Positions 34,914-42,835 of a DNA stretch of 64,000 bases are shown piece after piece. The stretch is taken from positions 62,001-126,000 of the forward strand of contig CAJWCU010000012.1 of the NCBI GenBank assembly GCA_913030825.1, given 5' to 3'. The stretch's first letter is position 1. Each line of letters starts with the position of its first letter. The position numbers were made by a program, and so were the translations under genes. The notes beneath the pieces are model-generated. The model did not search any database. It worked only from the letters and a program-made list of their open reading frames with translations, and had not been told where the DNA came from. This stretch comes from an uncultured Rhodospirillaceae bacterium (GTDB lineage: Bacteria; Pseudomonadota; Alphaproteobacteria; Rhodospirillales; Casp-alpha2).

Positions 34914-35891
34914 ATGGCCGAGCGCCCGAAAATCCTGTTGACCAGCCCCGTGCATCCCGACGCTCAGGCGTTGTTGGACCGGCACGCCGAAACGGTTGTC
35001 GCTCCCGATACGTCCGGCGCGACGCTGAACGCACTCGCCGGCGACGTGGACGGCATTCTGGTGCGCAACAAGTTGCCCGACGATATCTGCGACCACGCAC
35101 CGCGCCTGCGCGGCATCGTCCGCCACGGCGTTGGGTTGGATTTCATTCCCGTCGCGGCGGCGACGGCGCGGGGCATTCCCGTTGCGAATCTTCCGGGGGT
35201 CAACGCGCGGACCGTCGCCGAATACTGCATCGCCGCAGTCCAGCACCTGCGCCGCCCGATCGTCCATGCCGACCGGGATTTGAAGTCCGATGGCTGGGAG
35301 GCCGCCCGTGCCGTTGCGTCGGACTACGCCGAAATGGGCGAGGCGACGATCGGCATCGTCGGCGTCGGCAGCATCGGCCGTGCCCTGGCGCAGATCGCGG
35401 GGCAGGGCTTCGGCATGACCGTGCTGGGCGCGTCGCGCCGGTCCGGGCGCATGCCGGATGGGGTCGAGGAAACGCCGTTGGACGAATTGTTCCGACGCGC
35501 CGACGCGGTCGTGCTCTGCTGTCCCCTGACCGAGGAAACGCGGGGCCTGGTCGATGCGCGGCGGTTGGCGCTGATGAAACGGACCTCTGTCCTGGTCAAC
35601 GTCTCCCGGGGCGCCGTGGTGGTCACGGACGACCTGATCGCGGCACTCAAGGACGGCGTGATCGCGGGAGCGGCGACGGACGTCTACGACACCCATCCCC
35701 TGGCTCCGGATCATCCGCTGATGACCTGCCCCAACGTTCTGCTGACGCCGCATCTGGCCGGGATCACCGCGACCAGCGCGCACATCACGGGGATCCGCGC
35801 GGCGGAGGACCTGCTGCGCATCCTGCGCGGCGAAAACCCTGAAAACCTCGCGAACCCGGAATACCGGGACGCAACGAACGAAAAGACCTAG
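34914..35891 (+). CDS. D-isomer-specific 2-hydroxyacid dehydrogenase
   Basis: 325-aa NAD(P) enzyme. The Rossmann motif is GIVGVGSIGRALAQIA. The catalytic Arg is in VLVNVSRGAVV and the His in LTPHLAGIT; the acidic partner is in ATDVYDTHPLAPDHPL. It interconverts a 2-oxoacid and a D-2-hydroxyacid. It begins a three-gene plus-strand run with an enolase-superfamily dehydratase and an L-gulonate-dehydrogenase-like enzyme, which suggests sugar-acid or hydroxyacid catabolism. Specific substrate unknown. Confidence 0.88.
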   Translation: MAERPKILLTSPVHPDAQALLDRHAETVVAPDTSGATLNALAGDVDGILVRNKLPDDICDHAPRLRGIVRHGVGLDFIPVAAATARGIPVANLPGVNARTVAEYCIAAVQHLRRPIVHADRDLKSDGWEAARAVASDYAEMGEATIGIVGVGSIGRALAQIAGQGFGMTVLGASRRSGRMPDGVEETPLDELFRRADAVVLCCPLTEETRGLVDARRLALMKRTSVLVNVSRGAVVVTDDLIAALKDGVIAGAATDVYDTHPLAPDHPLMTCPNVLLTPHLAGITATSAHITGIRAAEDLLRILRGENPENLANPEYRDATNEKT

Positions 35892-35904
35892 GAGCATCCA
35901 CCCC

Positions 35905-37044
35905 ATGAAGATCACCCGTATTCAGGCCGTGCCGCTGTCCTTCCGCGTGCCGGAAGGCCAGAACGTGACGCTGGGCATCGGCCGCGCCGTGAAACGCGAC
36001 GCCGTCCTGGTCCGTGTCGAAACCGACGAAGGCATCACCGGCTGGGGCGAGGCCCATCACGGCCGCGCCCCCGGCGCCGTCGCCCGCCTGATCGACAGCA
36101 CCATTTCCGAATTGGCGCTCGGCATGGATGCGCTGGATACCGTCGGTGTGTGGCAGAAAATCTACCGCATGCAGTTGTCCAGCCACGGCATGGGCTACGC
36201 CGCCGTGATGGCGCTCAGCGGATTGGACATGGCGCTTTGGGATATTCGCGGCAAGGCGCAGAACATGCCGCTCTACCGTCTTCTGGGCGGCGGGCCGCGC
36301 GCGGCCAAGGCCTATGCCGGCGGTATTTCGCTGGGTTATCAGGAACCGTCGTCCCTGGCCGAGGAAGCGCAGCAATACGTCGATCAGGGCTACCGCGCGG
36401 TCAAGCTGCGGGTCGGCGACACGCCCGCCAACGACATCGCCCGCGTGCGCGCCGTGCGCAAGGCACTTGGCGACGAGATCGAAATCCTGACCGACGCCAA
36501 TACGGGATACAGCCTGGACGACGCGCGCCGCGTCATGCCCGCGTTCGAGGAATGCGGCGTCGGCTGGCTGGAAGAACCGTTCCCGGCCCAGGACTACCGC
36601 GATTACAAAATCGCCGCCGGGTTCGCCCGCGTGCCGCTGGCCGCCGGGGAAAACCATTTCACCCGGTTCGAGTTTACCCGCCTGTTGGAAGACAACGCTG
36701 TGCGCTTCGCCCAGCCCGATGTTTCCAAGACCGGTGGCGTGACGGAAATCATGCGCATCGCCGCCATGTGTTCGGCCTGGAAAGTCACGGTAAATCCGCA
36801 CACTCTGCTGACCGGCATCAATATGGCCGCCTGTATCCATGTACTGGCGGCGGTCGATAACCCGGGATATTTCGAAGGCGACGTCGCCCATCACAACCCG
36901 TTCCGCGATCATCTGGGCGGCAAGCCGTACGAGTTGAACGCCGACGGCCGGGTCGCCCCCCTGGAAGGCCCCGGCATCGGGATCGACGTGGACGAAGATT
37001 TCATCGCCGCCCATCCGCTGATCGACGGCCCGTGCTACGTCTGA
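35905..37044 (+). CDS. Mandelate racemase / muconate lactonizing superfamily enzyme
   Basis: 379-aa protein. The N-terminal capping domain contains VRVETDEGITGWGEAHHG. The barrel has K-x-R in AVKLRVGD, and metal ligands D in EILTDANTGY, E in GWLEEPFPAQDY and E in AAGENHF; VNPHT supplies a His. The K-x-R/His pattern fits the mandelate-racemase-type subgroup, whose members racemise or dehydrate acid sugars. Starts 14 nt after the hydroxyacid dehydrogenase. Exact reaction not predictable from motif alone. Confidence 0.88.
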   Translation: MKITRIQAVPLSFRVPEGQNVTLGIGRAVKRDAVLVRVETDEGITGWGEAHHGRAPGAVARLIDSTISELALGMDALDTVGVWQKIYRMQLSSHGMGYAAVMALSGLDMALWDIRGKAQNMPLYRLLGGGPRAAKAYAGGISLGYQEPSSLAEEAQQYVDQGYRAVKLRVGDTPANDIARVRAVRKALGDEIEILTDANTGYSLDDARRVMPAFEECGVGWLEEPFPAQDYRDYKIAAGFARVPLAAGENHFTRFEFTRLLEDNAVRFAQPDVSKTGGVTEIMRIAAMCSAWKVTVNPHTLLTGINMAACIHVLAAVDNPGYFEGDVAHHNPFRDHLGGKPYELNADGRVAPLEGPGIGIDVDEDFIAAHPLIDGPCYV

Positions 37045-37084
37045 TCACGCGATCTGAAAAACAAAGAAAAAGAGGAATCCAAGA

Positions 37085-38053
37085 ATGACGACAACCGTCC
37101 AATTACCTGACGACCCCATCATTTCCCTGGTCGGCGCGGGCACCATCGGCATGGCCTGGGCCGTGGTGTTTTCCACCGGCGGCATGCGGGTGAAGTTATA
37201 CGACAGCCAGCCGGGCGCCTTGGAAACGACCTTGGCCAAGGCGCGCGCGCGGCTGGGCGATCTGGCCCGTCACGGCCTGATCCCGCAGGACGGCGGGGTC
37301 GAGGACGCCATGGCCCTGATCGAGCCGGTCACCGATCTGGGCGAAGCCCTGGACGGCGCCAGCCTGATCCAGGAAAACGTGCCCGAATTCGTCGACCTGA
37401 AGCGCGACCTGCTGGCCCAGGTCGCCGAATTGGCACCGGAGAATTGCGCCATCGCCAGTTCGACCTCGTTCATTGAACCGTCGCGCATCTTCGATCATGT
37501 GAAGGGCCGCGAACGCTGCCTGGTTCTGCACCCGGGCAACCCGCCGTTCCTGATCCGCGTGGTCGAGGTCGTGCCCGCCCCATTCACGTCTCAGGAAGCG
37601 GTCGATATCGGCGCCGGACTGATGGCCCGCGCCGGGATGACGCCGGTCCATGTGAACAAGGAAGTCGAAGGCTTTGTGCTCAACCGTCTGCAGGGAGCCT
37701 TGCTGCGCGAGGCCTATTGCCTGGTCCGCGACGGCGTGACCTCGGTCGAGGATATCGACCGCATCGTGCGCGACGGCTTGGGCTTCCGCTGGTCCTTGAT
37801 CGGCCCGTTCGAAAGCGTCGATCTAGGCACACGCGGCGGCATCGCCGGCCACGCGGAACGCATGGGCCCGTCCTACGAACGTCAGGGGGCCGAACGCGGC
37901 CAGCACGATCCCTGGACCCCCGACCTGGTGGAAAAGGTCGTCGCCGCGCGGCGCGCGATCCTGCCGCTGGATAAATGGGAAGAACGCGGTGCCTGGCGGG
38001 ACGAAGGCCTGATGCGGCTGTTGCGCACCAAACGCGACATCAACAACGGCTAG
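37085..38053 (+). CDS. 3-hydroxyacyl-CoA dehydrogenase-type / L-gulonate 3-dehydrogenase-like
   Basis: 322-aa protein. The N-terminal NAD-binding motif SLVGAGTIGMAWAVVFSTGG and the catalytic pair region (NCAIASSTSFIEPS, LVLHPGNPPFLIRVVEVVP) match the lambda-crystallin/L-gulonate dehydrogenase branch of the family. This branch acts on free hydroxyacids instead of CoA esters. H-P-G-N-P-P is characteristic. The C-terminal domain (EVEGFVLNRLQGALLREAYCLV) is complete. It fits the preceding two genes as part of a sugar-acid pathway. Confidence 0.87.
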   Translation: MTTTVQLPDDPIISLVGAGTIGMAWAVVFSTGGMRVKLYDSQPGALETTLAKARARLGDLARHGLIPQDGGVEDAMALIEPVTDLGEALDGASLIQENVPEFVDLKRDLLAQVAELAPENCAIASSTSFIEPSRIFDHVKGRERCLVLHPGNPPFLIRVVEVVPAPFTSQEAVDIGAGLMARAGMTPVHVNKEVEGFVLNRLQGALLREAYCLVRDGVTSVEDIDRIVRDGLGFRWSLIGPFESVDLGTRGGIAGHAERMGPSYERQGAERGQHDPWTPDLVEKVVAARRAILPLDKWEERGAWRDEGLMRLLRTKRDINNG

Positions 38054-38074
38054 GTATCTTTGCGGGCGTAGCTT

Positions 38075-39310
38075 CTAATCGCGGGGCGGCAGGTCCGGCC
38101 CCGCGATGGCCCCGGCGCGGGCCAGGGCGTCGATCTCGTCCGCGCCGAAACCGGCGTCGGTCAACACGCGGCGCGTGCTGTCGCCGGGGTTTTCCGGCTG
38201 CGGCAGGGGGCGTCGGTCCCAAGCATCGGAGGTAAAGCCCAGGCCCGGGATCTTCACCGGACCATCCAGCCCCGGCAGGGGCAGGTCGTCCAGGCATCCC
38301 GTCGCCGCGGTCTGCGGATGAGCGAGGATTTCGCCCAGGTTCCGCACCTTGCCCGCCGGCACATTGGCTTCGGCTAAAATCTCTTCCCATTCCGTCGCGG
38401 CCTTGGTGCGGAACACACGGTCCAGCGCCGCCGCGACCTCGGCTTTCTGATCGTCGTTCAAGGCATCGGGCGCGGTATCGCCCGCCATCCCGGCCAGATC
38501 GTCCAGGCCCAGGGCGGCGACCATGCGGGCGGCCTGGGCCGCCGTATTGGCGGTGACGACGATGTAGCCGTCCGAGGTATCGAACCGTCCGGCGAAGGGG
38601 CTGCCGGAAAACGGCATGTTGCCCTGCAGGCCCCGTTCGCGGCCCGCCGTCTGCTGGTCGATGGCGAAGACCCCCATCATCGACAATACCGACGACAGCA
38701 TGGGCACGATCAGGTGCTGACCCTGGCCGGTCTGGCGCAACTGATGCAGGGCGCCGGAAATGGCGAGCGCCCCGGTCAGTCCAGCGATGTAATCGGTGAT
38801 CGGCAGGCCGACGCGCTGCGGCCCCTGGTCGGGCGTGCCGGTCATGCTCATCAACCCCGACATCCCCTGGACGATATGGTCGTAGGCAGGAGCGCCGGAA
38901 AGCGGCCCCTCGGGCCCGTAGCCGGTCAGCGAGCAATAGATGATGTCGGGCTTCACGGCCCGGACATCTTCGTACCCGCAGCCCAGCCTGTCCATCGCCC
39001 CTGGGCGGTAGTTCTCCATGACCACGTCCGATTGCTGGGCCAGGCGCAAAAACGTCTCGCGCCCGCCTGGCGCCTTCAGGTCCATGAGGATGCAGGCCTT
39101 GCCCGCGTTCTGGGCCGAGAACGATCCGCCCATTCCGGCGGCCCGCAGGTCGTCCGAGCCCCCATGGCGGCGCACGAAATCGTCGCCGCCGATGCGTTCG
39201 ATGCGGGTCGCCTGCGCACCCATGAGACAGAGTTGATAGGTGGCGTAGGGACCGGCGAGGACATGGCTGGCGTCCAGCACGCGCACGCCGTCGAGCGGCA
39301 GACCGGCCAT
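38075..39310 (-). CDS. CaiB/BaiF (family III) CoA-transferase homologue, catalytic Asp replaced
   Basis: 411-aa protein with the family architecture: LDGVRVLDASHVLAGPYATYQL at the N-terminus, MDLKAPGGRETFLRL, VVMENYRPGAMDRLG and YCSLTGYGPEGPLSGAPAYDH. Active members carry an Asp nucleophile in G-Q-x-V-D-x-S. Here the segment is GQGQHLIVPMLSSVLS, so Ile201 stands at that place. The protein may be inactive, or work by a different mechanism. It converges on the gulonate-dehydrogenase-like gene and follows the metallophosphoesterase gene by 2 nt in one operon. Confidence 0.82.
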   Translation of the reverse strand: MAGLPLDGVRVLDASHVLAGPYATYQLCLMGAQATRIERIGGDDFVRRHGGSDDLRAAGMGGSFSAQNAGKACILMDLKAPGGRETFLRLAQQSDVVMENYRPGAMDRLGCGYEDVRAVKPDIIYCSLTGYGPEGPLSGAPAYDHIVQGMSGLMSMTGTPDQGPQRVGLPITDYIAGLTGALAISGALHQLRQTGQGQHLIVPMLSSVLSMMGVFAIDQQTAGRERGLQGNMPFSGSPFAGRFDTSDGYIVVTANTAAQAARMVAALGLDDLAGMAGDTAPDALNDDQKAEVAAALDRVFRTKAATEWEEILAEANVPAGKVRNLGEILAHPQTAATGCLDDLPLPGLDGPVKIPGLGFTSDAWDRRPLPQPENPGDSTRRVLTDAGFGADEIDALARAGAIAGPDLPPRD

Positions 39311-39312
39311 GA

Positions 39313-41277
39313 TCAGGCTCCGGCGATCCAGATGGCGGGGCCGTCGCCGGCGTTCAGGGCATCACGTGCACCCGGCCGACGTTCGCCGGTCGTCAGGTCG
39401 ATGATCGTGCCGTCGCCCGACGCCTCTCCGGAAACGGCACCGCCGTCCCCGGCGGCCAGGGCCCAACCCGCGTCACCGGCCTGCATCAAGGCCCCCGTCA
39501 GGTGGCGCAGGACATGGAAGCCCCGGCGCGGGTTATAGAGCCGGTCGACCACGCCCTGGCGCGGGAAGTAACCGCGGTCGACGTCGGAAAAGGTATCGCA
39601 GAAGACATGCAGGCCTTCGGCGGATTGCGCCGTGGCCAGGGCCTGGGCGGCGCGGGCGGCGACCCAATCGTCGTCGGCCTGGCCTGCGCCCGGGCTGCCG
39701 ATCGACATGCGGATGTGCAGCGACGCCTTCAGCCCATGATCCTTGACGGCGGCCAGTGCCCCGGCGGCGGCTTCGCCCGGCGGGGTTTCACCGGCGACGC
39801 GGAAGACCAGTCCCGCGACGCCGTCGATGGCGGCGGCCTGGGCGATCTGGTCGCCTTCGTCCGGCGTGAAGCCGTGGTTGATCATGTGATAGTACTTCTC
39901 GCCGCCTTTCTCCATTTCGTCCTTGGACCGCAGCTTGGAGATATAAAGCGCTGCGCCCGCGGCCTCCGCCGCCGGTTTCGCGGCGGCCACGACGGCGGGC
40001 AGGTCGGCGAGATTCTGGGCGATTTCCCAGGAATCGATCAGCCCCTTGGCGCCCTTCACGGCGGCGATCATTTCATCGTCCGGCACATCGAAGGAAAACA
40101 GGGTGAACAGGAAGCCGAGGCCCGACAATTCGTCCAGCCGCGCGCGGTGCGCGGGGTCGAGCAGATCGCGCCCCGGAATGCGCAGGCGCTTGATCCCCAT
40201 TTCCATCAAGGCCATCAGGGCATAGTCGTTGCGCGTCCGTTTGCGGTCGAATTCGTCCAGGCCGCCCGACGGCGGGATTTCGATGACTTCCAGCCAGTTC
40301 TGGCGCATGTCGAAGCCGAACCGGGTGACGGGGCTTTCCTTCGGGTGGACAGGCGGGATGGTGTCCGGCGTGTTGGCGACCGGCGATCCCGGCTCCGCCA
40401 CCCGGCCGTAGGTGCGGACGACCTCGCACAGATGGCCATTTTCGTGCACGTGGACGACGAAGTAGCCCAGCTTGTTCCAATCGTTGCGGCCGTATTCGAA
40501 TTCGGCCGGCGGGGCCGCGCGATACATTTCCGAATAGTCCTGACGCACGAAGGCCGTGGACGGCAGCAGCCAGCATTGCGTCGGCCCGTGGCGGTGGTAC
40601 CAGAAGTTATGGACGTGCCCGGCGAACATCGCCTCGACCTTGTGCTTTTCCAGAAGCTCCAGCAGCCAGGTCCGGCCCGGCTCGCCCATGTTGTCGTAAT
40701 GCTCGTCCTCGTCGCGGAAGGTCAGGTAGGGCGGATAATGGGTGTTCAGGAAGACCCGCAGGCCCTTCGCTTCGGCATCGGCCAATTGGGCTTCCAGCCA
40801 TTCCTTTTGTTCTGTCTCGGCGGCCAGGCCCGAATTGACGATCTGCGCGTCGATCAGGATGAAGCGGATGCCATTGTGATCGAAGGCCTGGTAATGCGGC
40901 CCGAAGTGTTCGTCCCAGAGTGCCAGGAAATCGTCGCGGACCATGCCGGCCGGGCACCAGTCGACGGGCTTGTCGCCGACGTCGTGGTTGCCGGGAATGA
41001 CGTAGAGCTTGTGGCGCAGGTCCTTGACCTGATCCTTGAAGTTCTGGGCGGCCTGCTCATAAAGATGCGGGATGGCGGGCACGGGGTGCAGAAGGTCGCC
41101 CAGATGCAGCACGAAATCGACCTCGCGGGTGTTCAGATCGCGGATCACATGCCGCATCCGCCCGTTGGCCATCTTATTGGCCTCGAACGGCGAATTGCAT
41201 TCTGTCTCGCCCTGGTTCAGGTGGGTGTCGGTGATGACCGCATAGGTAAAAAGCCGGGGGCCCAAGTCGTTGTTCAT
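39313..41277 (-). CDS. Two-domain metallophosphoesterase
   Basis: 654-aa cytosolic protein. The N-terminal 290 residues are a calcineurin-like phosphoesterase with all metal motifs: D17-x-H19, G60-D61, G-N-H-D at 96-99, H180, and G-H-V-H at 220-223. The last 300 residues are an unrecognised alpha/beta region with barrel-like strands (MGIKRLRIPGRDLLD, FLFTLFSFDVPD, LIDSWEIAQN, GVAGLVFRVAGE, LKASLHIRMSIG, LHVFCDTFSDVDRGYF). ATG 41277 was chosen because AGGA lies 5 nt upstream and homology begins there. Its target may be a phosphodiester, nucleotide or phosphorylated catabolite. No signal peptide. Confidence 0.8.
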   Translation of the reverse strand: MNNDLGPRLFTYAVITDTHLNQGETECNSPFEANKMANGRMRHVIRDLNTREVDFVLHLGDLLHPVPAIPHLYEQAAQNFKDQVKDLRHKLYVIPGNHDVGDKPVDWCPAGMVRDDFLALWDEHFGPHYQAFDHNGIRFILIDAQIVNSGLAAETEQKEWLEAQLADAEAKGLRVFLNTHYPPYLTFRDEDEHYDNMGEPGRTWLLELLEKHKVEAMFAGHVHNFWYHRHGPTQCWLLPSTAFVRQDYSEMYRAAPPAEFEYGRNDWNKLGYFVVHVHENGHLCEVVRTYGRVAEPGSPVANTPDTIPPVHPKESPVTRFGFDMRQNWLEVIEIPPSGGLDEFDRKRTRNDYALMALMEMGIKRLRIPGRDLLDPAHRARLDELSGLGFLFTLFSFDVPDDEMIAAVKGAKGLIDSWEIAQNLADLPAVVAAAKPAAEAAGAALYISKLRSKDEMEKGGEKYYHMINHGFTPDEGDQIAQAAAIDGVAGLVFRVAGETPPGEAAAGALAAVKDHGLKASLHIRMSIGSPGAGQADDDWVAARAAQALATAQSAEGLHVFCDTFSDVDRGYFPRQGVVDRLYNPRRGFHVLRHLTGALMQAGDAGWALAAGDGGAVSGEASGDGTIIDLTTGERRPGARDALNAGDGPAIWIAGA

Positions 41278-41512
41278 GCCTGTCCTATTCCTTTGATGTT
41301 TCGTCCCCATCATAGCGGGGAATTTCTTTTCGTTTCCATGATCTTGGCAAGGAGAAGACCGTTCTCCCAGGGCCAATTCCCGCCGACCGGTGGGCCTTCC
41401 GCCTTTGCCCGCTTGACGCCGGGGTGCCGGTCCTGTTCATTGACAGGGCCAATCGGGGGGCATGGCCAATAAAAGATATAAAGGCAAGAAAACCGACAGC
41501 GGAGGATCGACC

Positions 41513-42772
41513 ATGCCCAATTCCGGAAGCGCCATCACGGCCATCCGTCACCGTACTGTTTTCGACAGCCGCGGTGTTGAAACCCTGGAAATCGATATGC
41601 AGTTGGAGGCCGGCTTTTCGCGCATGGCGGCCCCTTTCGGCGCCCCCGGCAGCCGCGGCGAGTTCGAGGCCCCGGCCTATGCCCCGGCGGGGATCGAAGC
41701 GACCAGGAAGCTTCTCGACGACGAACTCATCCCGGCCCTGATCGGTATGGACGCCGCCGACCAGGAAGCCATCGACGAGCGCCTGATCGAAATCGACGGC
41801 ACCGCCAATTTTGAACGCATCGGCGGCAATACCTCGACCATCCTGTCGTTGGCGGCGGCCAACGCCGCCGCCCAGGCCCTGGGCAAGCCGTTGTACGAAC
41901 ATCTTCATGCCGTCGACGGCTGGACCCTGCCGGTGCCGCTGGGCAACGTTGTCGGTGGCGGGGCGCATAGCCTGGGCCCGGCGCCCGATATGCAGGAACA
42001 TCTGGTCGTGCCCGTCGGGGCGAAGACCGTGCGGGAAGCGATCGAAGTCAATCTCGCGGTTCATGCCGAGGCCGGGCGTATTCTGGAGCGCAAGGGCCGC
42101 GGCTTCGCCGGCGGCATGGACGATGAAGACGCTTGGGCCGCCGATCTGACCGATTTCGAGGCCTTCGAGGTCGTCGAGCAAGCCAAGAAGACCATCGAGG
42201 ACCGCACCGGCGTTGAAATCCGCATCGGCACGGACCTTGCCGCCGACCGGCTCTACGACAAGGAAAAAGACGTCTACGTCTACGACCGCGAAGGCGTCTC
42301 GCGAAGCCGCGCGGAACAACTCGAATTCGTGCTCGGCCTGATCGACCGGTTCGACATGGCCTATGTCGAGGATGCCTTCGACTCGAACGATTACGACGCC
42401 TTCGCCGAATTGAATGCGGCCGCACCCGAACGCTGCCTGATCTCCGCCGACGACGTCTTCGCCAGCAACGTGTCGCGGACTCAGGTCGGAATCGGCAAGA
42501 ACGCCGCCCGCCTGATGATCGTCAAGCCGAACCAGGTCGGCACCCTGACCGGGGCCCGGCGCACGGCGGACTTGGCGCGGGCCAACGGCATCCGGCCGAT
42601 CATTTCCAACCGGTCGGGCGAGACCGTGGATTGTTCCATCGCGCATCTGGGCGTCGCCTGGGGTACGGTGGGGATCAAGGCCGGCATTCGCGGCGGCGGA
42701 CGGATCATCAAGCTGAACGAGCTGATCCGCATCGAACAAGAGAAAGAAGGCATCCGGCTCGCAGCGTGGTGA
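41513..42772 (+). CDS. Enolase paralogue with altered active site
   Basis: 419-aa protein. The enolase fold is clear: FDSRGVETLEIDMQLE (FDSRGNPTVEV in enolase), VVGGGAHSLGPAPDMQEH, KPNQVGTLTGARRTADLA and SNRSGETVDCSIAHL. Metal ligands D241, E286, D313/D314 and catalytic lysines K338 and K389 are kept. Two catalytic residues are not: the G-D-E-G-G motif holding the acid/base Glu211 (yeast numbering) is GRGFAGG, and His373 of S-H-R-S-G is Asn366. It is therefore unlikely to be glycolytic enolase. GGAGG precedes ATG 41513 by 7 nt. It pairs with the ThDP enzyme 63 nt downstream. Confidence 0.85.
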   Translation: MPNSGSAITAIRHRTVFDSRGVETLEIDMQLEAGFSRMAAPFGAPGSRGEFEAPAYAPAGIEATRKLLDDELIPALIGMDAADQEAIDERLIEIDGTANFERIGGNTSTILSLAAANAAAQALGKPLYEHLHAVDGWTLPVPLGNVVGGGAHSLGPAPDMQEHLVVPVGAKTVREAIEVNLAVHAEAGRILERKGRGFAGGMDDEDAWAADLTDFEAFEVVEQAKKTIEDRTGVEIRIGTDLAADRLYDKEKDVYVYDREGVSRSRAEQLEFVLGLIDRFDMAYVEDAFDSNDYDAFAELNAAAPERCLISADDVFASNVSRTQVGIGKNAARLMIVKPNQVGTLTGARRTADLARANGIRPIISNRSGETVDCSIAHLGVAWGTVGIKAGIRGGGRIIKLNELIRIEQEKEGIRLAAW

Positions 42773-42835
42773 GCGGAGCGCAATTTAACGGCGGCGATGC
42801 CGCATTTCGACTGAATACCAGGAGGACTTGAATAC

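Noticed and set aside
41513-42772. Housekeeping enolase
   Set aside because: The Glu of G-D-E-G-G and the His of S-H-R-S-G are replaced, and the gene sits in a catabolic cluster.
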